A stretch of 62,000 nt of DNA from NCBI RefSeq assembly GCF_001039355.2, contig NW_019774014.1, forward strand, positions 35,671-97,670, written 5' to 3'. Source of the stretch: Lingula anatina. Its lineage: Eukaryota; Brachiopoda; Lingulata; Lingulida; Lingulidae. A program made the position numbers and the translations under genes. Numbering within the stretch: position 1 is the stretch's first letter; the number at the start of each line of letters is the position of its first letter. The notes below the pieces were generated by a model, which was not told the origin of the DNA, did not search any database, and worked only from the letters and a program-made list of their open reading frames with translations. Positions 10,798-21,700 of this stretch are shown here, piece after piece.

Positions 10798-12652
10798 ATG
10801 GATTTTCAAGCAGTGCGACTTTATTTACAACATGGCAGGTACAGAAGACGAACAACCAACAATCAGAAAAGAGCAATAAGGAGAAGCGCCGCAAACCATT
10901 ATAAAGTAAGTTTTATACATTTATACTCGTTTAACTTCAAAACTGTTCAATAAAAGAGCAACTTAAATGTATATAAAGGTACATATTTATCTTTCTGTTT
11001 TAGCTTGAAAGCGGCTGCTTATATTACAGAGCTGTAAGAAAGATAGTGGGGGTAGAGAGTGGGAAGGAAGAGACGGAGAAGGGAAGATGGAGGAAAGTAG
11101 TAGAAAGCGAAGATAAGAAAACTGCCTTGTTACAAGAAATGCACGACAAAGGTGTTTTAAACTTATCATTTACATGCGTTGTACAGCTAAATTTCAGCTT
11201 AACATATCGATAATAATATTGACATCATCATCATAAATTATCAGTGAATATTATATAATATTAGTTGATTCATTATAAAAATTATAAATTTTTTTATTAA
11301 AGCTGGACACTTGGGCGCATCAAAAACACTGATCAAAGTAGAACAGAGATTCTACTGGCACAACATGGCCGCAGACATAAGAAAGTATGTGTCGTCATGC
11401 CACCAGTGCCAGGTGGCAAATAAGAAATTCAAAATGAGCCCTGGCCCACTTCACCCAGAAGTGGTGGAAAAGTGCAAACCGTGGTATCAGGTAAATATAT
11501 CAAAATAATTTACAGTAAGATGAAAATTTTAGTAAATTTTAAAGTTTTTTGTAGTAAATTGCTAATGTTTAAATAGTTTAAATTTCTTTTTCAGATTGGA
11601 ATTGATTTTGCCCACATGCCAAAATCATATCAAGGCAACCAATATTATATTGCAGCCATTTGCTACTTTACGAAGCACGCTTCAGTAAAAGCATTGCCAA
11701 ATAACAAGGCTGAAAACGTGGCTATATTTTTGACAGACTTAATGATGGTGTAAGTATGATTTATATATCTAAAGTGCATTGTTAAATGAAATCCTTAAGC
11801 ATCAAGTCATTGTTCTATAACTATGTTCATTTTTATTATATAGGTTTGGTTATCCTAGCATCATCGTTTCTGACCAAGGCAGAGAATTCTGCAACACGTT
11901 GGTTGACACGATCTCAAATATTACAGGCTGCAGCAGACGGGTAACGAGCCCTTATCACCCACAGGCAAATGGACTAATAGGTGATTTAAACAGTATTAAT
12001 AAATGTTTTCCTTTTTTTTTTTTGCTATAAATAAATTTCATAAATATACTTTTACGACTTACACTCACGATAACATTATAAAGCAATCAATGTGGCAGCA
12101 TAAGAGTAAAAGCATCATTCTATATTTCAGAGAGGTACAACCAGACTATAAAGTCAATGATATCAAAATCTTGCAAAGATCATAAAGAGTGGGATATGTA
12201 CCTAGGGTCATGCAATTTTGCCTATAACACATCTGTGCAGGCCAGCACGAAAATGACACCTCATTTCCTTATGTTTGGAAAGTGAGCATGCTTTTTAATT
12301 CGGATAAATAATTAATACCTAAAATGGCACTTGTAAAATAAAAGTATTACAACATTATGTAAATCACTCTTCCTTAAATCTAGCATTTACAGCATATAAA
12401 TTTTTGTCATTTTAGTGAAGCAACTCTTCCAAATGAAGAAGTAAGGGACTTGCAACAAATAGATGAGGACGAAATAGACCCTCTGCCACGTATAGAATTG
12501 ATTAAATTTTTAAATTGTAAGGCACGACCAACAGCTATGGCCAGTATAGAAGAAGCTCAGGCAGAGCAAAAGAAAACCTACGACGGGAAACGTTGCAATG
12601 AAGTAAGACATGATGTGGTGTTTATTTGTGTTTATTGTTATGCATTTATATC

Positions 12653-12714
<62 letters not shown>

Positions 12715-12922
12715 CACTTGGGTTTTCAGTATCATTTTAATCAACTTGCATACCAAAATGGTTATATGCTCTTTCACGATAAAATATTATATTATTAACT
12801 GTTTTAAGTTTAAAGTTATTCTATTTGCTTTTTAGGAGTACCAGATTGGATGTAAAGTTTTGAAGTTGNTCTTGAGTGATGTTCTTTCTCAATTGCATAC
12901 AAAAGATAATCCTGCAAATTAG
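10798..12922 (+). CDS. Ginger-like DDE integrase/transposase, eight exons
   Basis: DNA integrase. Exons: 10798-10905, 11004-11151, 11303-11490, 11595-11749, 11844-11980, 12131-12281, 12416-12602, 12836-12922. All introns are GT-AG and phases agree at every junction (0,1,0,2,1,2,0). The spliced frame is 386 aa with no stop. The N terminus (MDFQAVRLYLQHGRY) leads to a zinc-binding HHCC domain: H-x4-H-x29-C-x2-C across exons 2 and 3. The catalytic core has D in IGIDFAH (exon 4), D in IVSDQGREF (exon 5) and E in GLIERYN, with exactly 35 residues between the last two. The Glu codon is split by intron 5. After YQIGCKVLK (exon 8) the usual GPY-type tail is missing and a stop follows at 12920-12922, so the C terminus is probably deleted. 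Base 12869 is N. Confidence 0.85.
12657..12712. repeat. (AT)n microsatellite in integrase intron 7
   Basis: Pure at dinucleotide run of about 56 bp, wholly inside the intron between 12602 and 12836. It creates three overlapping artefactual Ile/Tyr frames. Confidence 0.95.
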
Positions 12923-13089
12923 TTTATGAAATACGAACAATGCACATTTATACCACGCGTTATACTTTAACAGAGGTTAATAATGTTTATTTTAACTGTA
13001 ATCCTTATAATTCTTCCCTCCGTATCAGTTAACATCATGTCCAATGCCATTTTTAAATTGCATGTTTTAAGTGTGAGATTTCATTATTG

Positions 13090-13304
13090 CTCTTCAATGC
13101 GGACTTTCAGTATTAAAACGTAGGGTCCTAGGACTTTCCGTACTGAAATAGAGTGTCTAGGGGGACTCTACATTTCAGAACATAGAGTCCGGGACCCGTT
13201 ATTTCGAGACAGGGAGTCCGCCGGACTCTCAGTTTTAAAACACCGGGTCCGCCGGACCCTAGAATGGTAGGACTCTGTGTTGCTTGACACCGGGAACCGC
13301 ATAT
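13090..13304. repeat. Ginger-like right terminal inverted repeat
   Basis: Inverted relative to 9692-9920. Contains agtccgccggact, ggtccgccggaccc and the block 13182-13205. Right after 13294 the gaaccgcatat word mirrors the left end. Spacing differs from the left arm by indels. Confidence 0.75.
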
Positions 13305-13780
13305 ACGCGGTTTCTGTGTTTACATGCTTGTACTGTCCCCTGTCTTTTGTAACAATTCATGCTTCTATCACAAGACTAACTTAATGTTAGTTTTTTGTTT
13401 ACTACCGGCTTTTGAAAGACGTGTAGCGACAATTAGATAATTAAAAAGCGGTTTATTTCAATCATTGTCGAGGCGCTGTGAAGTCATAATGGCGGCGAAA
13501 AGTCAGCAGAAGTTATGGGTTGAGAAATGTTTTAGATTTGTTAGAAAATTCAGACTTCAGGGAAGAGTCCTTGATAGATTTTGATACTCCGATAACTTCA
13601 AAAATGATGTACCTTTGCCTAGTATGAGTTGTCAGAGAGCGGATTCGGACGTGGGGTTTGATTTATGAAAAACGCTGATGATACTAACGGCAGTAACCAA
13701 GCAGACGACAATAGTAATTGGAATGGCTATATTGCTGATAAAATGACTGTAACCGTGGCAAGTCAGGATAAATGTTGCCT

Positions 13781-13965
13781 TGTGTGCTGCATCAACATGT
13801 CTTTTCCTGCTTGTGCATAAATACAAATGTCATATGTTACGTTGTACTGCATCAACATGTCTTTTCCTGCTTATGTCTAAGTACAAATGACATATGTTTA
13901 CTTGTGTGTTACATCAACACGTCTTTTCCTGCTTGTGTATTAGTACAAATGCCACGTTTACTTGT
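13781..13965. repeat. Three-copy tandem repeat, 61 bp period
   Basis: Units start at 13781, 13842 and 13903. Each contains catcaaca(t/c)gtcttttcctgctt followed by agtacaaatg-like sequence. The open plus frame through it is a repeat artefact. Confidence 0.8.
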
Positions 13966-14750
13966 ATTTTTATGATGCAATTTTCATCCACGAAAGTGTA
14001 ATGTTTGCTCATGATAATGTTTTTATTCCTGTATATGGTTTGAGTGCTAAACAAAATTTTATTAGTATCTTGGTTTAGTTGATTAAAAAAAAACTATGAA
14101 AAACTATCGTAAAAAGCACTAAATTTACAATCTTTTTGTAATTACAAAAAGTAATTAGGTGGAAGTCTTCTAGTCAGCTAGCCTGCCTGTATATTGTGCA
14201 ACTCTCTGGCGTGATGCAGGTTTTTAGGTACAGCACGCATCCCAGAATATTTATTATATCTCAAAAACTAAATAAGATATCTTTCTGAAATTTTCTGACA
14301 TTGTTTAAGACATATTTCCGATGTTTATGAGAAAATTTCAACAAATTATTTGGTTAAGTGAAAAAGAAAGTGCATGCTGAAATTAAAGTTTTGTTTTTTA
14401 CTTCTCTTCGAGAAAAGCAAGTCTCATATTTAAACTCCTGCTTTTTCTACTTAAGTTAACATATGTGAAAAAAAATGATATGACCTTAAAGCTTACAATC
14501 TTGACTTTCTAAAAATGTACAGTTTTTAGGTGTTTTCTAAAGAAGTGAATACATTATCATTGATTAAATAAGGTCGCCTGTAAAATTGAGCGCATCTGCC
14601 AGGCTCTATGGGGTTAATGGCATAATTCTACATGTTTACGTAAAAAAAACTGTCTTAGTTCTTAGATATTCTCATCCCAGTATATTCATATTATCCATTC
14701 GTTCCGATTCTTAGTCAGTCAAATTCGAAATGAGAGGAAGCTGAGAAGTG
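13966..14750. other. No gene recognised
   Basis: AT-rich sequence between the 61-bp repeats and the Roco first exon. No credible coding exon or transposon end was found. Confidence 0.45.
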
Positions 14751-14753
14751 GAA

Positions 14754-17700
14754 ATGGCAGAAGCCCCAGATGATCCGAGTGGCCCCAAAAGTGAAACGGA
14801 CGATGGTAAGTTTTGCGATTGTTTTTTACTAATTGCTGTCCTTCGGGCCTCACCTTATGAGCCACGAGGAACTTAGCTTTGTTCTTCCTCGCCAATGCAC
14901 TGCGTGTTTCAATTTTGAACTGCACTGTGTCATAATGTGGGTACTAGATATTTTTAGTGGTAAAAGCCCAGATACAGGTATGTGTAATGTTGGTGTGTGT
15001 TTATTTATGCAGAAGAAAGTAATATTCTCTGCATTATCCACTAGTGTGTACTGGTTAAAATGTACAGTGTGACCCCACAAAATACAGAATCCATAAAATT
15101 TAATGAAATCCAACAAAGCTCCATCAAATCTCAAGAAATTTGGTAGACATTAACGTCAGTATGTGTTTCATCATTTCGCAATGTTTTAGTTATTTTGTTT
15201 GCTTTGCATGCAAGTCATGTGTAGCGATTGACGACTTCAAAAATGGAGGCATACATTTAATATCTAGATGATGAGGTTGAAATGAAGTTAGAAATGAAAA
15301 GAAAAATTGATAACAAATAAACGTAAAAGAATAGACATTAAATGTCAAAATTCAAACTTAATACAAATAATATAGTTAAGTATTTATTTAAAAACAAATA
15401 ATAACTACAAAGTACATATATAGTAATGTTGTCTCCACGCATTCGCTTGTAATTACGGCAATGTCCTAGCCATGTCTATACGTGGTGACTATTTTCATTC
15501 CACTGAACACCAATCTCCACCAACACATCCACAGAGGGTGCCGCTCACTTCAATACGAGACAGCACAAAGTAACCAGATCAATAGCAATAAAATAAAATA
15601 AACAAAGAAAAATAAATTAAAATAAGTTAAAATGAATTTACCGTGTTGGCAACACGTTTTGTTTGATAATATGCTCTAAATGGGCTGTGCGGCACTGGAG
15701 GCACACTTGGGTATGTCGCGAAAAGTTGTTGAACACTAAAACAAATTCTTTTTTGGTAATTCCCCTGCTTTTTGCTGTTATTCCTGTCTTCGGTTCACTG
15801 ATCGTTTGTGGAGATACCCCACAGATAAAATATCAAAGGGACAATGTTTTTTAAGGGGTTGAGAGAAATTTAGTTGTCAGTAAGGGCCAGTTGTTTCTGT
15901 ATTACATGTGTATGCTCTACGACGAGGTGATGGAAACATTCGGTATCTGTTGTTATTCCTTGGGAAGATAATGGGGCTCTATATTGTGGAAATTGTGAAC
16001 TTAGGTCAATAATCACATCATCACCAAACAACCACATGTTAAAATGTGGACGAATTATTTAGAATGAAAAATTGGGAAAATAAAAGAATCTGTGCAATAC
16101 ATGATGCTAATGGAATGTGATATGAAAAGATAAAAGGTAGTGTTTAATAATTGTAAGATTAAGAAAGCGTGCATGTTCTTCCTACCTTCTGCTAAATGGT
16201 ACATTTACATGGCCATAATTATCGCATTTCTTTTTGAGAAATCTCAAAAGCCGGACAGAGTTTTGAGCTGTTCAAAATTTGGGTCCCTAAATGTAGAATA
16301 AAAAAAGTTAATTTTTAACAAACCCATGGTGAATTCATAGATATCATCATGATTTCTAGTTTATTTTTAGACATAAATATGAAAGGTAAATTTACCTAAA
16401 GCAAACGTCTGACTACGCTTTTGTATAGCAGGAATGGGGGTTTTCTGTACCTATCTTGGGGAATCATTCCTCGAAAATCCAAGGATAGCCAGGATTTCAT
16501 TTAAATCATGCCAGAATCGAAGGTGCATTCGGTAATTCCTTAGGTTTCTGAATCCTGACTACACGATTTTGCCTTTCACATATCTTATATGAGATCTTAG
16601 CATTTTGAAAAAAAGAAATCATTTCTTCCGAGGCATACATTCAAAAATAGAATATCCCATATTAATAGCAAGTAATATACAGACTTGACATTTAATATGG
16701 AATAATTTCTCTAAATCATAATTCATCAGTTTTTTCCCTATTTTGCTGAGTGATGAATGAAAATATGGATTTAGATCGTGTTTTAAAAACTTTTGATAAT
16801 ATGTTCGATGTCATTGTAAAATCAGTTCATCAATTGAATAAGCCAGTGAACCAAAAATAAATACATAGCCTTTTTAAAGTCATACGACAAGTATTGAAAG
16901 CGAAATTTTGGATTTCCATATTTTCCAAATGATCGTCTTTAAAAGAGTTACGTGCCCCACAGAGGCGCCTCATATCACTATCTAGTCACAGCAATGGTTA
17001 TGTATAGTCCGGTGGCTTAAGGAAAAAATCGTGACACGGCGGATAAAAGCATCAAATTTGGCATGTAGTTACCTTTTGACATTCTAAATCAAATTAGAGC
17101 CGTAGCCCTCTCAAACAATTTACCGTTTGGTCAAAAAATCCAAAATGGCCGCCAATTTATGGAATTCTTTAGAAATATGTACATACCCATGTTGATTTTT
17201 ATCAAATAAATTATTTTCTCAGAGTTTTCCACACCCTTATTACCCATTTTATTCATATATGTCAGATAGCAAACAAGTTCCCTTGGACTTTTTGAAAAAA
17301 TCCAAGATGGCTGTAATATGCCATAGAAACAGCCATAGGAATACTAGTGCACAACTAATACCAGCAAGAAAGATACGTTGTCCACTATCAAATTAAGTCT
17401 GTTTCTCAGATCTTTGTAACCCACATAATATGTTTGTGGTTAGTAACTACGAAGTGTTCTTCTAGTGTTACAAAGGGTCAGCTAGGAAAAACATAATTCA
17501 CTATCAATTTCAGTTTATTTTTCAGTGTTTTACACATTAATATTACACTGTGATACATATCTAGCAGGAACTAAATGTGCATATTTGATCATTTTGAGAA
17601 AATCCAAGATGGCCGTCATTGGCCATAGTAATACTACTGGAATTTCAACTGCACATCCATGGCTTTTCGTCTACTACCAGGGTGAAATTGTGTTTGCTTA

Positions 17701-18680
17701 TCAAGTTTTGCCCATCCTTATTAGTCCTATGATATATATCTGGTGGGTAAATAGTGTGCATCCTTGGATATTCTGAGAAAATCCAAGATAGCTACAATTT
17801 GACATAGGAACACTAATGGGTGGGTTTCAATTGCTGCATGTGGTTCATTATACAATTACATAATCATGGGTTTGTTTTAAAAATAATTTATGTTTTTCTT
17901 TCCATTTTTTGTTACCCCTATGATGTATACCTAATCTGTAGCATGTGTGTATCTATGAGTATTCTGAAAAAATTCAAGATGTCTGCCTTTTGTCATTAGA
18001 ATATTGGTACACATAATCAAATAATGCCAGAGATACACTGAGTACAATTTAAATGTACATGTGGTTAACTTTAGATTGTTTTTAAATGTTTTCCATTTCA
18101 TATCCTATTTATCCTTATGAAAGATTCTGTGCGTGTAGAAAGTGTATGTATCCTTGAGTACTATTCAGAGAAAACGCAAGATAGCTGCCAGTTGTGTAAG
18201 GAACATATCATTCAAATGGACATAGGTGTCAATTAATGGAACAGTTCGGACATTAATTCCAACATGAAATAAAGCCGTTTGATGTTGAAACATGTTGACA
18301 TCCTTATTAATCTTACTTTATATAAATCTGGTGTGTAGCAAGTGTGCATCTTGCTTATTTGAGAAAATTCAAGATTGCTGCAATTCACAATAGGAATAGT
18401 ACAGTCGACTACTGCCGGAGAGACATTGGGCTCAATATAAAATGAATTTTGTTTCTCGGTATTTCCCACATTCTTTTTGGACTTTGAGATATCTATCTGG
18501 TGGGTAACAAGTGTGTACCCTTAAGTATTTTGACAAAATATCATGACTACCCTGATTTGCCTTAAAAGTGCCTATAAAATCCAGTGCACCAGTTTCCCTA
18601 TGGGGAAAAGAAAGCCATCTTGGATTTCCCCAAAATGATCAAATATGGACATTAATTACCTAACAGATATGTATCATGGG

Positions 18681-18728
<48 letters not shown>

Positions 18729-21700
18729 GAAAAACAACTAAATTTAGCTTCATTTTATATGGAAGCCTAACTCGCAGGTATTAACTGAAGCCCACCTTCT
18801 ATGGCTAATGGCAGCCATTTTGTTTTGTTTTCAAAAAGGATACACATAACATTCTCATCACATATATATATTATGTGGATTAAAAAGATGTGGAAAATAC
18901 TCAGAAACAAACCTAATTTATCAATTAAAATTATATTTCCATGGCAGAAGAAGCCCTATGTTTATACTATAGTGTTCCTTTGATATGGCGGCCATCTTGG
19001 ATTTTTCTCGAAATGCCTGAGAATAAAGGTTAGTTACTTACCACAGATATATTATTTCTGTAACAAGGCATTCAGAAACAAAATTAATTAGATAGTGGGC
19101 AATGCATCTTCTTAGTTGGCATTAGTTGAAAACCCTTGTACATGTTCTAGTATTCCTATGAGATACGGCGGCCATCTTGGATTTTTCAAAAAGTCCAAGG
19201 ATACTCGTTTGGTATCTGACATATATGCATAATATGGGTAATAAGGATGTGAAAAACATTGAGAAAATACTTTATTTGATTAAAATCAACATAGGTATGT
19301 ATATAATTCTACAGAATTTCACAAATTGGCAGCCATTTTGGATTTTTTGGTATTTTTTTTCCCGTGGGCTACGGCTCTAATTTGATTTAGTATGTCAAAA
19401 GGTATCCACATGCAAAATTAGGTGCTTTTATCCGCTGTGTCACGATTTGGCCATTTTTTTGCCTTAAGCCACCGGACTATGTTACGTTGCTGTCACAATA
19501 GTTTTTTAGAGTTAATAATCTGGAATAAAATTCCAGGCAACGGTTAAAAACTGTCCAATTTGGTTCAGTTTTGTTGTAGGACATGCAGGCTGTTGATTCG
19601 GTGAGTAATGGCCTACCCAATTATAGTCTATGTGGTTAAAATATGGCGATTTTGATGACCAAGGTAGCTGCTCATTCCCTTGGAACTGTAAGTTATCTGC
19701 TATTAAAAGTGCTCAGATTTACATGTATATATAACTTTTATGATGTTTGATGGGTAGCATTACGGCGTATAGTGCAGTAATACAAGTGTTACTTCATAAG
19801 ACAGATCGAAATATAGCTTTTAATGGACAGGGAAAATTGTATTACTCCCAGTGCAGTATATAAAGAAATATGATCGCCCAAAGACCACCAACATAGTAAA
19901 TGTCCTGCAATAGTGTAGAAAAGTAGACAATGTTTCAATTAAGATTTTGAAAAGATTGTTTGTTTTTTAGCCTTCGAAATCAGTTACCTCATTGAAATAA
20001 ATATTGTTGGTTGATTCAGAGATTTTGGGGATTCAAGTTACTTGTAAAATTATGTAATTACCGATCAAATATTGACAACAAGGCTAAAGTGTTTATCTTG
20101 TCGCACCTTTTGCTGACTTTAGTGCCCTCTATTACTGTCACGGCCCATTGGTTTTATAGGATGACTATCCTGAAATAAACCGCCATACATTGGTCTATCA
20201 TAACCCAGTGTCAAACTGAGTGTAGGTTGCCGAGGAATTAAAAGTTACTTTATAAGCCTCTTTTCAGGATCAGTGTCTAGTCTATTAACTCTTATTATTA
20301 CCTGCAAGACCTACTACTTGCATGCAATATTTAAAATTCTTCAATATGTAGTAGTTGCCGACATATGGATACTTTTTGGACAGAAGCATGTTTCATCAAA
20401 GCCAAACTTTGACCAGCCCAAAGGAGCACTAGCCCCAATCAAAACACTGCATATTACACAATGGAGCAGTGCAACAGACTTAGAAGTCAGTTAATTGGTA
20501 GGGACACACCTGACTTCATACTTCTCCAGTCAGAAATCTTATATGAAATATGAGGTCAAACCATTTCCTCTCCTCGCTATAGGGGATACCTCCCTTCACA
20601 ATGAAGGACACCTTTTTAAAAAATACTTATACTCTGGAATCTTTGGATGACATTATTATGAACGACTTGAGTTAACATTTAAATTTGGAACCAATTTTAT
20701 CTCAACTGTAATATTGCATGTTTTATAAAGACCTTTACAAGTACAAGTAAATGTTAAACTGAAATTATTAATTTGATTTAAATATTTATTAAATTATCTT
20801 AACAAGTTTGGTAGCGCTGTTTTTCAGTTTCAAGCCAATTTAATTAAAGATATAAAAAGTTTTACCTTAACAACAATATTGCATAACTTATTTTTAACTT
20901 TTCTTGAACAAGTACCTTAGTAACAATGATGTATAATTAGAAAAAACATTCAGAAATTAAAAAAAAAACAGATTGCTTTGATAAAAATAACACATTTTTT
21001 TTTGTGAATTTGACATTTCATCCAAGTTATCTCTTCATTTCAGATTCAAGAGGTAAGTATGGAACAAAGCAGAAACAATAAAATATATTTGTGCCAACTT
21101 TTTAAAAATACTTATACTCTGGAATCTTTGGATAACATTATTATGGACGACATTGGTTAACATTGAAAGTTGGAAATGATTATATCTCAATGTTACATGT
21201 TTTATTAAGACCTTCACAAGAACATTAAATGTTTAACTAAAATTATTTATTTCCTTTGAATATTTATTAAATTATCTCAACAAGTTTTGTAGCACTTTTC
21301 TTCAGTTTGGATGCCAATGTAATTAAAGATACAAAAGGTTTTCCCTTACCTGTAATATTGCATAATTAATTATAAACTTTACTTGCACAAGTACCTCAGT
21401 AACAACGATGTATATTTAGAAAAAAGTTTCAGAAATTGAAAAGACCAAATTGCTTTGATAAAATAACTCATTTTTGTGAATTTTGCATTTCATTTAAGTT
21501 ATCTCTTCATTTCAGATTCAAGAGGTAAGTATGGAACAAAGCAGAAACAATAAAATATATTCGTGCCAACTTTTTAAGAATACTTATACTCTGGAATCTT
21601 TGGATAACATTATTATGGACGACATTGGTTAACATTGAAAGTTGGAAATGATTATATCTCAATGTTACATGTTTTATTAAGACCTTCACAAGAACATTAA

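Larger units (their letters stand above)
9692..13304 (+). mobile_element. Ginger-like DNA transposon with intron-containing integrase
   Basis: About 3.6 kb. Left and right arms are inverted copies over about 210-230 bp, with the best block at 9787-9810 matching the complement of 13182-13205 (23 of 24). The outermost shared block is atatgcggttc. Between the arms lie a tRNA-like Pol III unit, a TATA box and an eight-exon integrase gene. Ginger transposons are known to encode Gypsy-type integrases with introns and to have TIRs and no RT, which fits. I could not fix the exact termini or a target-site duplication. A host GIN-type domesticated gene is the alternative, but the paired inverted arms argue for a transposon. 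Confidence 0.75.

Noticed and set aside
13493-13590. ATG-led MAAKSQQKLW peptide that resembles the N terminus of some transposase-derived proteins after a frame change
   Set aside because: The frame closes after about 32 codons, needs a one-base shift to continue, and no downstream exon could be joined.
19579-19599. 21-nt segment between ttttgttgtag and gtgagt, like a further Roco microexon
   Set aside because: In the phase 1 used by all other exons of this gene it contains an in-frame TGA.
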